From positions 100,712 to 164,711 of the forward strand of contig NZ_SRLB01000016.1 of NCBI RefSeq assembly GCF_004745635.1: a stretch of 64,000 bases of DNA, given 5' to 3'. Under the pieces are notes generated by a model, which searched no databases, was not told where the DNA came from, and saw only the letters and a list, made by a program, of their open reading frames with translations. Below are positions 14,568-23,564 of this stretch, piece by piece. The stretch is from Methylobacterium nonmethylotrophicum. GTDB taxonomy: Bacteria; Pseudomonadota; Alphaproteobacteria; Rhizobiales; Beijerinckiaceae. Both the position numbers and the translations under genes were made by a program. Numbering within the stretch: the first letter of the stretch is position 1; each line of letters begins with the position of its first letter.

Positions 14568-15800
14568 TCACGGCTTGGGCGGGTTGCTCGGGGTGTACTG
14601 CGCCATCGGGTCCTTCTTGGTCAGGTCGCAGCCCGCCTGGCCGAGCCAGTACGGCTTGATGTCGGTCCAGGTCTTGGGAAACGAGATGGCGTGCTTCTCG
14701 TCGACCTTGGCGAGGTAGATCGTGTGCGAGGCGTGCTGGCTCTTCGGGTCGATGCAGACCCGGCCTTCGGGGGCGTCGACGCAGACGTCGCCGGCGGCGA
14801 TCACCTTGCGGAGCTCGGCGCGTTTCGTCGAGCCGTTCGCCCGCTCGACCATCTGCTTGTAGAGGTAGACGGCGTGGTAGGAGTTCTCCGCCTCCTGGTT
14901 GACGTAGGGCTCGTTCGGGAACTTCGCCTTCCACTTGGCCAGGAACGCCTTGCTCTGCGGCGTGTCGACCTCCTCGATGTAGTTGGTCGTCACGTACATG
15001 TTGGCGAGGCTCGGCGGCTGGAAGCGCTTGTGCTCGTAGCCCTGGCCGACATTGACCGAGGAGCCCATCGGCACCTTCAGGTTCGCGGCCGCCGCCTGCT
15101 CGTAGTACGAGGCCTGGGCGGTGCCGACGAGCAGAGTCATCAGGATGTCGGGCTTCGCTTTCTGGATATTCTGGATCGTCTGCGAGAACTGCGACACGCC
15201 GAGCGGGATGAACTCCTCGCCGACCATCTCGCCGCCGTTCTCCTTGACGATGTTGCGCACCCACTCGGCCGAGATCTGGCCGAAATTGTAGTCGGCCGCG
15301 ATGGTATAGACCCGCTTGCCGAACTTCTCCATCATCCAGGGGATCAGCGTCGAGAATTGCTGCTCGGGCACGGCGCCGGTCACCACCATGTGGCCGTCGC
15401 AGACGCCGCCCTCGTACTGGTTGTTGTAGAAGGCGAAGCCGTCGAGCTGGTCGACGATCGGCCGGTAGGCCTCGCGCGAGGCGGAGGAGAAGCCGGCGAA
15501 GACCACGTCGACCTTGTCGCGCTGGAGCACCCGGCGCATGAATTCCTGGTAGCGGGTGTTATCCGACTGGGTGTCGTAGATCACGAGGTCCAGCTTGCGC
15601 CCGGCGATGCCGCCCGCCGCATTGATCTCGTCGGCGGCGAGCTGGATGCCGTGGACCTTGCCGATGGTGGCGACCGCGAAGTCGCCGGACTGGTCCTCGA
15701 GCACGCCGAGCTTGATCGGGTCGGCGGCCTGCGCGGTGCCGCCGAGCACCAGGGCGGCCGCGAGGGCGGTCAGGCGGGATCCGTGGCGGGGTCTCGACAT
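14568..15800 (-). CDS. ABC transporter substrate-binding protein (UrtA/FmdD/AmiC fold)
   Basis: This 410-residue periplasmic binding protein has a signal peptide at residues 1-26 (MSRPRHGSRLTALAAALVLG...AQA) and a mature start ADPIKLGVLEDQSGDFA. The Peripla_BP_5 fold is shown by INAAGGIAGRKLDLVIYDTQ near 57-76, the ligand-region SREAYRPIVDQLDGFAFYNN near 105-125 and YNFGQISAEWVRN near 170. Two Cys in DVCVDAPEGRVCID probably form a disulphide. The start at 15800 follows GAGGACGTCCACC; an upstream in-frame ATG would only translate the tandem repeat at 15851-15910. Neighbouring amidase and AmiC-like genes point to amides or urea as ligand. Confidence 0.9.
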   Translation of the reverse strand: MSRPRHGSRLTALAAALVLGGTAQAADPIKLGVLEDQSGDFAVATIGKVHGIQLAADEINAAGGIAGRKLDLVIYDTQSDNTRYQEFMRRVLQRDKVDVVFAGFSSASREAYRPIVDQLDGFAFYNNQYEGGVCDGHMVVTGAVPEQQFSTLIPWMMEKFGKRVYTIAADYNFGQISAEWVRNIVKENGGEMVGEEFIPLGVSQFSQTIQNIQKAKPDILMTLLVGTAQASYYEQAAAANLKVPMGSSVNVGQGYEHKRFQPPSLANMYVTTNYIEEVDTPQSKAFLAKWKAKFPNEPYVNQEAENSYHAVYLYKQMVERANGSTKRAELRKVIAAGDVCVDAPEGRVCIDPKSQHASHTIYLAKVDEKHAISFPKTWTDIKPYWLGQAGCDLTKKDPMAQYTPSNPPKP

Positions 15801-15850
15801 GGTGGACGTCCTCGAGCTGGGAGTGGTCACGTGCCGGGAGCGGTCACCCG

Positions 15851-15910
15851 GCGTTGGCACTTGGGGCGTTGGCACTTGGGGCAAGGTCACTTGGGGCAAG
15901 GTCACTTGGG
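15851..15910. repeat. 15-bp repeat x4 duplicating the amiR-like 3' end
   Basis: Units lie at 15851-15865, 15866-15880, 15881-15895 and 15896-15910. Read on the minus strand, the unit is CCTTGCCCCAAGTGA, a copy of the gene's last codons and stop; the stop is intact in the nearest extra copy and has drifted to TGC in the two outer ones. Confidence 0.88.
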
Positions 15911-16540
15911 CAAGGCGGCCCGGCGCTGCGGCGCCGGCACGTCGGGGCGGGCCCGGACCAGGGCCTCGCAATACTGTTCGAGCGGCAGGCGGGCCCGCAT
16001 GCTGTCCCGTCTCAAGGCTTCGAAGGCCGCGTCGTCGTCGAGGCCGCGCTCCTGCATCACCCGCAGGATCGCCTTGACGACGTGGCGCCGTCCGCGCCGG
16101 CGCTCCTCGTGGCGCGCCAGCTGCTCCTCGAGCGCGCGGCGGCGCTGGTGCTCGTTCACCGTGAGGTAGAGGGCGGCGTAGACCGAGGCGCCGTGGATCG
16201 GCTTGCGCAGGAGACCCGTCGCGCCGAACTGGAGCAGGCTCCTGAGCCGGCTCGGCGCCTCGACCCCGACGAGACCCAGCACCGGCACCGGCGGCAGGTC
16301 GGAGACGGCGCTCGCCGCCATCCCGGGCAGCGGCAGGTCGCCGTCGACGATCACCAGGGCGCGCTCGGGTTCAAGCTCCGCCCAGGCGAGCTGGGGGGCC
16401 TCGTCCGCCCTCAGGATCGACGCGACGGTCAGGCCGAGCTTCATCAGCGTCGCCACGAGCGTGTCGCTCACGGTCGCCGGCGCGATGATCAGGTAGGCCT
16501 GCATCCCGCTGAAGTTCTGGATCAACCACGGTCCGGTCAT
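15902..16540 (-). CDS. AmiR-like ANTAR antitermination regulator
   Basis: This 212-residue cytoplasmic RNA-binding regulator has a degenerate receiver-like domain at about 10-130 (LIIAPATVSDTLVATLMKLG, VIVDGDLPLPG, GLLRKPIHGASVYAAL). A coiled linker follows (NEHQRRRALEEQLARHEERRR), then a C-terminal ANTAR domain at about 150-205 (VVKAILRVMQERGLDDDAAFEALRRDSM). ANTAR proteins bind paired hexaloop hairpins in leader RNA and prevent termination. The start codon overlaps the amiC-like stop (ATGA), as in amiC-amiR pairs where the two proteins form a complex. Its likely target is the leader hairpin set at 17712-17801 in front of its own operon. Confidence 0.88.
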   Translation of the reverse strand: MTGPWLIQNFSGMQAYLIIAPATVSDTLVATLMKLGLTVASILRADEAPQLAWAELEPERALVIVDGDLPLPGMAASAVSDLPPVPVLGLVGVEAPSRLRSLLQFGATGLLRKPIHGASVYAALYLTVNEHQRRRALEEQLARHEERRRGRRHVVKAILRVMQERGLDDDAAFEALRRDSMRARLPLEQYCEALVRARPDVPAPQRRAALPK

Positions 16541-17694
16541 GACGGCACCACCCGCAGGCGCGGGCGCCGGAGCACCGGGACGATCCGGGGGGCACTGCGC
16601 ACCAGGTAGGGGTCGGGCGCGACGGGGGCCGGTGCCTCGCCCAGGATCGTGAAGCGCGCCGCCGCCGTGGAGAGGCCGATGCGCGGCGTCAGCGCCGCGT
16701 GGAGCGTGGTCTCGTCGAGGCGCACCAGTCCCTGCGGCGCCTCGAAGGCGACCTCGCAGGCGGCGCGCCGCAGGGCCGCGACCTCCTCGGTGCCCGCCCG
16801 CGCCAGGGCCCGGGCGAGGAGGTGGACGGCGATGTAGGCGGCCTCCGTATCGGCCGAGGGCGTCGGCCCGCCGGGAAAGCGCGCGGCGTACGCCTCCGTG
16901 AAGGCGCGGTTGCGGGGCGTGTCGATCGACGAGAAGTAGACGCTCGAGCTGAGATGGCCGTCGACGGCCTCCGGGCCGATCGCCTCGAGTTCCGGCTCGG
17001 CGAGGCTGCAGCTCGCCACCGGGATCTCCCGCGCCTGATCGATGCCGCGCTCGCGGCAGGCGCGGCGCAGCTCCTGAAAGAACCGGTAGGCCGAGATGCC
17101 GATCAGCGTGTTGAACACGAAGTCCGGTCGCGTCGCCAGGATGGTGTCGATCACCTGCCCGAACTCGGTCTCGCCGATGGCGAAGTAGCGCTCCGCCGCG
17201 ACCCGCCCGCCCGCAAGCGCCAGGGTTTCGCGCAGGATGCGGTTGTTCTCCCACGACCAGATGTAGTTCGATCCGATGCAGAAGGCGGTGCGGTCGCCGC
17301 GGGCGAGCAGGTGCTGGACCAGGGGCACGATGTGCTGGTTGGGGGAAGCACCGGTGTAGACGACGTTCTCGGAGGTCTCGAATCCTTCGTAGTGCGACGG
17401 GTACCACAGAAGGCCGTCATGCTTCTCGAAGATCGGGATGATCTCCTTGCGGCTCGACGAGGTGTAGCAGGCGACGACATGCCGGATCCCGGCCCGCAGG
17501 AGCTGGTCGGCACCGGCGGCATACCCGGCGATCTCGCCATTCGGGTCCACGACCTCGGGCTCGAGGACGACCCCGAGGTGTCCCGCATTCACCTCCTCGA
17601 CCGCCAGGACGGCGCCATTCTGCATCGCGCGTCCGACGAGGCCGTAAGGCCCGGTGGTGGAGAACAGGATGCCGATGGGGCGTCTGTCAGTCAT
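16537..17694 (-). CDS. AmiC-like amide-sensing regulator
   Basis: The 385-residue periplasmic-binding-protein fold has no signal peptide. It starts MTDRRPIGILFSTTGPYGLVG and shows GAVLAVEEVNAG near 27-38, YTSSSRKEIIPIFEKHDGLLWYPSHYEG near 80-107 and NVVYTGASPNQHIVPL near 113-128, all AmiC-family features. In Pseudomonas, AmiC holds AmiR inactive until an amide binds. Lack of export and the ATGA overlap with the ANTAR gene support the same job here. GAGG precedes the ATG, 17 bases after an intrinsic terminator, so this gene and everything behind it depend on antitermination. The inducing amide is not known. Confidence 0.88.
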   Translation of the reverse strand: MTDRRPIGILFSTTGPYGLVGRAMQNGAVLAVEEVNAGHLGVVLEPEVVDPNGEIAGYAAGADQLLRAGIRHVVACYTSSSRKEIIPIFEKHDGLLWYPSHYEGFETSENVVYTGASPNQHIVPLVQHLLARGDRTAFCIGSNYIWSWENNRILRETLALAGGRVAAERYFAIGETEFGQVIDTILATRPDFVFNTLIGISAYRFFQELRRACRERGIDQAREIPVASCSLAEPELEAIGPEAVDGHLSSSVYFSSIDTPRNRAFTEAYAARFPGGPTPSADTEAAYIAVHLLARALARAGTEEVAALRRAACEVAFEAPQGLVRLDETTLHAALTPRIGLSTAAARFTILGEAPAPVAPDPYLVRSAPRIVPVLRRPRLRVVPS

Positions 17695-17711
17695 CGGTGC
17701 CTCTGGAACGC

Positions 17712-17743
17712 AAAAAGCCCGCCAGCGCGGAGCGCTGCGGGCT
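17712..17743 (-). terminator. Leader terminator upstream of the amiC-like gene
   Basis: On the minus strand AGCCCGCAGCGC pairs with GCGCTGGCGGGCT (one bulge) around a three-base loop and runs into five T residues. It ends 17 bases before the ATG. Its position inside a leader, not behind a gene, marks it as a conditional terminator. Confidence 0.85.
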
Positions 17744-17801
17744 GCATTGCCGGACGGGAGGGGGCCATATGGCGCCGGATTGGGCATCTTTGCCCTGCGC
17801 C
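17740..17801 (-). promoter_or_regulatory. Tandem ANTAR-type hexaloop antiterminator hairpins
   Basis: Minus-strand RNA shows P1, GGGC-AAAGAT-GCCC (17782-17795), extended by an outer GGCGC/GCGCC helix (17797-17801 with 17771-17775). P2, GGC-AATGCA-GCC, lies at 17740-17751. Both six-base loops have A at position 1 and G at position 4, the signature of ANTAR protein targets. The 3' arm of P2 overlaps the first bases of the terminator's 5' arm, so P2 and the terminator exclude each other. Confidence 0.75.
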
Positions 17802-17832
17802 TCAAAAACAGGCTCGGACGTTACGCCGACGA

Positions 17833-17838
17833 TGTCAA
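17833..17838 (-). promoter_or_regulatory. Candidate -35 box of the amide operon promoter
   Basis: CTTGACA on the minus strand matches the alphaproteobacterial housekeeping -35. The expected -10, near 17810-17815 (GAGCCT), is weak. Transcription from here would begin just before the P1 hairpin. Confidence 0.35.
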
Positions 17839-18122
17839 GCCGGTTTCTGCGCAGCGCGGCGACGCCATGGGTCGGCGCGATCCCTCGATCGCGTGCCGGT
17901 CCGGTCGCCGGCTCCAGGGCGATCATCCGCGACGGATCCGGGACCTGAGCGGTCAGGGCGTCGGCTCGCCCACGCGACACGCCCCACGGGGTCTTGCCGG
18001 GGCGCAGGCCTTCCGCCCACGCCGTCCTGCGCTGAGCGGGTGGGACGGACAGGCCCTGCGCTCAAGCCACCACCGTCGTGTACCGTGCGACGACGGTTCG
18101 GCCGGGCGGCATGGGGTTGGTG

Positions 18123-18680
18123 ATGGGGCGAGGCGAGGACGACGACAGGCAGGCGAACCGCGCCGTCACGGGACGGACCCGGGTCCGCCTCCGGCACTTT
18201 TCCCGGTCGCTGCCGATGTCGCTGCTGCGGGCCCGCGAGGCGGTGATGCAACATTTCCGTGCCTCGTTGCGGCACCACAATCTGACCGAGCAGCAATGGC
18301 GGGTCCTGCGGGCGCTCACCACCGTCGAGGCGATCGAGACGACCGAACTGGCTTACGCCACCTTCCTCCTGCCCCCGAGCCTGTCGCGCATCGTCCGCGA
18401 CCTCGAGGAGCGGGGGCTCGTCGCGCGCCGCAGCGCCGAGACCGACCTGCGCCGCGCGCTCGTCTCGATCAGCCAGGAGGGCATGCGGGTGATCGAGACG
18501 GTCTCGCCGGAATCCGAGTTGATCTACGGCCGCATCGCCGACGCCTTCGGAAGCGAGCGGCTGGCGCTGCTCCAGGATCTGCTGCGCGAGCTGGAAATCT
18601 GCCTGACGGACCTGCCGGGAGGTGCGGACGCCGCCGGATCGGAGGCGGGTGCGCCCGCTCCCGGCAGCCGACGGGAATAG
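18123..18680 (+). CDS. hpaR: HpaR-type MarR regulator
   Basis: This 185-residue winged-helix regulator carries a core RSLPMSLLRAREAVMQHFRA, HHNLTEQQWRVLRALTTVE and PPSLSRIVRDLEERGLVARR with wing SAETDLRRALVSISQEG, which are HpaR hallmarks. HpaR represses the homoprotocatechuate meta-cleavage genes and is released by pathway aromatics. It sits just upstream of hpaF-hpaE-hpaD on the same strand. The start is uncertain: ATG 18123, ATG 18111 and GTG 18078 are in frame; I chose 18123 because the sequence upstream of it is Gly/Val-rich and unlike the family. The C-terminal tail of about 15 residues is Ala/Pro-rich. Confidence 0.82.
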   Translation: MGRGEDDDRQANRAVTGRTRVRLRHFSRSLPMSLLRAREAVMQHFRASLRHHNLTEQQWRVLRALTTVEAIETTELAYATFLLPPSLSRIVRDLEERGLVARRSAETDLRRALVSISQEGMRVIETVSPESELIYGRIADAFGSERLALLQDLLRELEICLTDLPGGADAAGSEAGAPAPGSRRE

Positions 18681-18778
18681 GGCCGCGGGCCGGTTGCGAA
18701 GAGATGATTAACACGTTAAGTTAATCCCGGTTCCGGCTGCGCCGACGGGAGATCGGCGCGGGCTGCGGGGAGGGCGCC

Positions 18779-19179
18779 GTGCCGCACATCATCGTCGAGT
18801 ACTCGGCCAATCTCGAGCCGGCGGTCTCGCCCCGGCGGCTCGTCGACGCCCTCCACCGGGCGGCGCTCGACACCGGCGTCTTCCCCATCGGCGGGCTGCG
18901 CACCCGGGCCGAGCGGCGCGACGTCTACGCGGTGGCCGACGGTGATCCCGACAACGGCTTCGTCGCGGTGCTGGCGCGCATCGGCGAGGGCCGCGACGCC
19001 GAGACCCGCGGGCGCGTCGCCCGGGCCCTGATGGACGTACTCGAGGCCGAGACGGCCGAGGTCTTCCGCGGGCGGGGGCTCGGGCTCACCGTCGAGGTGC
19101 AGGAGATCGACGGCACCGGATCGCTCAAGACCAACAACCTGCACGAGCGGATGGCGCGCAAGGACCGGGGAGAGGCCGC

Positions 19180-19183
<4 letters not shown>
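18779..19183 (+). CDS. hpaF: 5-carboxymethyl-2-hydroxymuconate delta-isomerase
   Basis: HpaF isomerises 5-carboxymethyl-2-hydroxymuconate in homoprotocatechuate degradation. The protein is 134 residues and starts MPHIIVEYSANLEP (GTG start). Pro2 is the catalytic N-terminal proline of the tautomerase superfamily after Met removal, and it is present. The later IGGLRTRAERRDVYAVADGD near 38-57 and LTVEVQEIDGTGSLKTNNLH near 102-121 match the family. The stop overlaps the hpaE start (GTGA), showing coupling. AGGG lies a few bases upstream of the GTG. Confidence 0.92.
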
Positions 19184-20715
<1,532 letters not shown>

Positions 20716-20891
20716 GCATCATTCCGCCGGTCGCGAACGACCGGTGCCGAAGCGGTCACCGGTCCGGCGGCGATGTCGATGCAACACCAAGAACCCAAGC
20801 AGAATCGCGCCATGCAACGCTGCTTTGGGCCGCCGTGCCCGCCCCGTCGTCAGCGGCCGCCCGCCAGAGGCGGTCCAGGAGGATCCGCCCC
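20716..20891. other. Gap within the hpa cluster with a stable hairpin
   Basis: CCGGTCG (20727-20733) pairs with 20738-20744 around a CGAA tetraloop. There is no T-run, so it may be an mRNA processing or stability element. The rest shows nothing recognisable. Confidence 0.4.
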
Positions 20892-21872
20892 ATGCCCGTG
20901 CCGGCCCCGGTGCTCGCCCCGCCCTTCCACGTCGTGCGCCTCGGCCACGTCGTCCTGACCGTGCGCGACCTCGGCGCCGCGAAGGCGTTCTGGGCCGACA
21001 CGCTGGGCCTCCAGGTGACGGAGGAGACCGGGACGCGCCTCTACCTGCGGGCGATGGAGGAGCGCGGCCATCACTGCGTCGTGCTGGAGCGGGGCGAGGC
21101 GCCCGCCGCGCGCCACCTCGGCTTCAAGGTCTTCTCCGAGGAGGATCTCGATCGCGCTCACGCCCATTTCCGCGACCGCGGCCTCGCGGCGGCGTTCGTC
21201 GAGGAGCCCTACCAGGGCCGGACCCTGCGCACCGTCGACCCGCTCGGCGTGCCGCTCGAGTTCTATTTCCGCATGGAGAAGCTGCCGGCGGTCCACCAGA
21301 CCTACGCGCTCTACCGGGGCGTGAAGCCCCTGCGCATCGACCATGTCAACTGCTTCTCCGACGACGTCGACGCCTCGGTCGCGTTCTACAACGAGCTCGG
21401 CTTCCGCGTGACGGAATACACGGAGAACGAGGACCGCTCGCGCCTCTGGGCTGCCTGGATGCACCGCAAGGGCGGCGTGCACGACATGGCCTTCACCCAC
21501 GGAATCGGGCCGCGGCTGCACCACGTGGCGTTCTGGGTCTCGCACCCGATGAACATCATCGACCTCCTCGACCTCATGGCGACCACCGGCTACGTCGCGA
21601 GCATCGAGCGCGGTCCCGGACGTCACGGCATCTCGAACGCGTTCTTCCTCTACGTGCGGGATCCGGACGGGCACCGCATCGAGATCTACTGCTCGGACTA
21701 CCAGACCATCGACCCGGATCACGAACCGATCCGCTGGGACCTGCGCGACCCGCAGCGCCAGACGCTCTGGGGGGCGCCGGCGCCGAGGAGCTGGTTCGAG
21801 GAGGGCACGCCCTTCGCCGGCACGCCGGCCCGCCAGCCGTCCTACGCGGCCTCGCCGATCGTCGCCGGGTGA
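20892..21872 (+). CDS. hpaD: 3,4-dihydroxyphenylacetate 2,3-dioxygenase
   Basis: HpaD cleaves homoprotocatechuate at the 2,3 bond using O2 and a non-haem metal. The 326-residue protein has two glyoxalase/extradiol-type modules: N-terminal VRLGHVVLTVRDLGAAKAFW, and catalytic C-terminal LRIDHVNCFSDDVDASVAFY. Metal ligands are His in RIDHVNC (about 151), His in LHHVAFW (about 210) and Glu in HRIEIYCSDY (about 264), and all are present. HGISNAFFLYVRDPDGHRIE is the extradiol signature. The N-terminal MPVPAPVLAPPFHV is slightly longer than usual. GGAGGATCC precedes the ATG. It belongs to the hpa operon. Confidence 0.93.
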   Translation: MPVPAPVLAPPFHVVRLGHVVLTVRDLGAAKAFWADTLGLQVTEETGTRLYLRAMEERGHHCVVLERGEAPAARHLGFKVFSEEDLDRAHAHFRDRGLAAAFVEEPYQGRTLRTVDPLGVPLEFYFRMEKLPAVHQTYALYRGVKPLRIDHVNCFSDDVDASVAFYNELGFRVTEYTENEDRSRLWAAWMHRKGGVHDMAFTHGIGPRLHHVAFWVSHPMNIIDLLDLMATTGYVASIERGPGRHGISNAFFLYVRDPDGHRIEIYCSDYQTIDPDHEPIRWDLRDPQRQTLWGAPAPRSWFEEGTPFAGTPARQPSYAASPIVAG

Positions 21873-21877
21873 CCGCC

Positions 21878-22678
21878 ATGCTGGACGACGCCGTCGAGGC
21901 CTTCGCGCAGAGCCTGTTCGAGGCCGAGCGGGACCGGCGCCAGACCCGCGCCCTCTCGATCCTGCATCCGGAGGCGACGCTCGACGACGCCTACCGCGTG
22001 CAGGAGGCCTTCGTCGCCCGGAAGGTCGCGGCCGGCGGCCGGATCCGGGGCCACAAGATCGGCCTGACCTCCCGGGCGATGCAGGCGGCGGTCGGCATCG
22101 ACCAGCCGGATTCCGGCTACATCCTCGACGACATGGTCTTCCCCGACGGCGGGGTGGTGCCCGGCGGACGCTTCATCGGGCTGCGCGTCGAGGCGGAACT
22201 CGCCTTCGTGCTAGGGCGCGACCTCTCGGGGGCGGATTGCACCCTGTTCGACGTGCTCGACGCCACCGCCTACGTCACGCCGGCGCTCGAGATCCTCGAC
22301 ACCCGCATCTTCCGCGCCGATCCCGAGACGGGTGCCGGGCGCAGGGTCGTCGACACCGTCGCCGACAACGCCGCCAATGCCGGCATCGTGACCGGCGGCC
22401 GGCCGTTCCGGCCGGGCGATCACGACCTGCGCTGGATCGGGGCGATCTGCGCGAAGAACGGCGCGGTCGAGGAGACGGGCCTCGCCGCCGGGGTGCTCAA
22501 CAATCCGGCATCGGCGGTCGCCTGGCTGGTGAAGCGCTTCGCCGGCCAGGGCCGCGGCCTCAAGGCGGGCGAGATCGTGCTGGCCGGCTCCTTCATCCGC
22601 CCGATCGAAATCGGGCCGGGCGACACGATCACCGCCGATTACGGCCCGTTCGGCACCGTCTCCTGCCATGTCGGATGA
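21878..22678 (+). CDS. hpaH: 2-oxo-hept-4-ene-1,7-dioate hydratase
   Basis: HpaH adds water to 2-oxohept-enedioate, the step before the HpaI aldolase. The 266-residue length is typical. Features seen are RIRGHKIGLTSRAMQAAVGI near 47-66, GYILDDMVF, the acidic metal-site stretch RVEAELAFVLGRDL near 102-115 (E-x-E pattern) and the C-terminal VLNNPASAVAWLV and VLAGSFIRPI. The gene starts five bases after the hpaD stop. The product is close in fold to 2-hydroxypentadienoate hydratases, and the operon decides the name. Confidence 0.9.
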   Translation: MLDDAVEAFAQSLFEAERDRRQTRALSILHPEATLDDAYRVQEAFVARKVAAGGRIRGHKIGLTSRAMQAAVGIDQPDSGYILDDMVFPDGGVVPGGRFIGLRVEAELAFVLGRDLSGADCTLFDVLDATAYVTPALEILDTRIFRADPETGAGRRVVDTVADNAANAGIVTGGRPFRPGDHDLRWIGAICAKNGAVEETGLAAGVLNNPASAVAWLVKRFAGQGRGLKAGEIVLAGSFIRPIEIGPGDTITADYGPFGTVSCHVG

Positions 22679-22700
22679 GGCCCAGTTTCGGAGGAGGTCC

Positions 22701-23564
22701 ATGAAGTTCGTCACCTTCGAGAGCGGCGGCGCCGTCTCCTACGGCCTCTGGCAGGAGGAGGGCGGGAGGACCGGCGTCGTCGACCTCGGCCGCCGCCTGC
22801 CCTACCCGACCCTCGACGCGCTGATCGCCGCCGAGGCCGTGGCGGAGGCCGCGGCGTTCGCCGGCACGCCGCCCGACCACGCGGCCGGGGCGGTCCGGCT
22901 CCGGCGGCCATTGAGCGCGTTCCGGAAGTGCTTCTGCGTCGGCGTGAACTACCCGGACCGCAACGCCGAGTACAAGGACGCCTCGGACCTCCCGCCGTAT
23001 CCGAGCCTGTTCATCCGCTTCCCCGAGAGCTTCTCTGGGCCCGACGCCCCGATCCTGCGCCCGCCGGAGAGCCGGCAGCTCGACTACGAGGGCGAGATCG
23101 TGCTGGTGATCGGCAGGGCCGGACGGCGCATCCGCGCGGCGGACTGGCGCGACCACGTCATGGGCTACACCCTCGCCAACGAGGGCACGCTGCGCGACTG
23201 GGTGCGGCACGGCAAGTTCAACGTGACGCCCGGCAAGAACTGGGCGTCGTCCGGGTCGCTCGGCCCCTGGATCGTGACCGCCGACGCGGTCGACGCGGAG
23301 CGCCTGCGGCTGGTGACCCGGGTCAACGGCGAGGTCCGCCAGGACGACACCACCGCGCGGCTGATGTTCCCGTTCGGCCGCATCCTCGAATATGTCTCGA
23401 CCTTCTGCACGCTCGAGCCCGGCGACATCATCCTCACCGGTACGCCGGCCGGCGCCGGGGCCCGCTTCGACCCGCCGCGCTTCCTCGTGCCGGGCGACGT
23501 GGTCGAGGTGGAGGTCGGGGGCATCGGCCTGTTGCGCAACACCGTCGCCGACGAGGCCCCCTGA
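22701..23564 (+). CDS. FAH-family enzyme, probable HpaG-type decarboxylase/isomerase
   Basis: This 287-residue fumarylacetoacetate-hydrolase-fold protein is preceded by GGAGGAGGTCC, an excellent ribosome site. Motifs are FCVGVNYPDRNAEYK near 77-91, LFIRFPES, the metal-binding LDYEGEIVLVIGRAG near 132-146 (E-x-E), and GDIILTGTPAGAG near 241-253. In the hpa setting it most likely decarboxylates 5-oxo-pent-3-ene-tricarboxylate (the HpaG step). E. coli HpaG is a double-domain protein of about 430 residues, whereas this one has a single domain and hpaF supplies the isomerase. It could instead hydrolyse another beta-diketone acid. Confidence 0.75.
   Translation: MKFVTFESGGAVSYGLWQEEGGRTGVVDLGRRLPYPTLDALIAAEAVAEAAAFAGTPPDHAAGAVRLRRPLSAFRKCFCVGVNYPDRNAEYKDASDLPPYPSLFIRFPESFSGPDAPILRPPESRQLDYEGEIVLVIGRAGRRIRAADWRDHVMGYTLANEGTLRDWVRHGKFNVTPGKNWASSGSLGPWIVTADAVDAERLRLVTRVNGEVRQDDTTARLMFPFGRILEYVSTFCTLEPGDIILTGTPAGAGARFDPPRFLVPGDVVEVEVGGIGLLRNTVADEAP

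Larger units (their letters stand above)
17695..18122. other. Divergent control region, amide operon and hpa cluster
   Basis: The leftward 140 bases carry the ANTAR-type leader and terminator. The remaining roughly 280 bases up to hpaR hold its promoter and possibly MarR-type operators, but no palindrome is clear enough to call. Confidence 0.6.

Noticed and set aside
15851..15910. CRISPR array
   Set aside because: The 15-bp units are directly adjacent with no spacers, and no cas genes are in the window.
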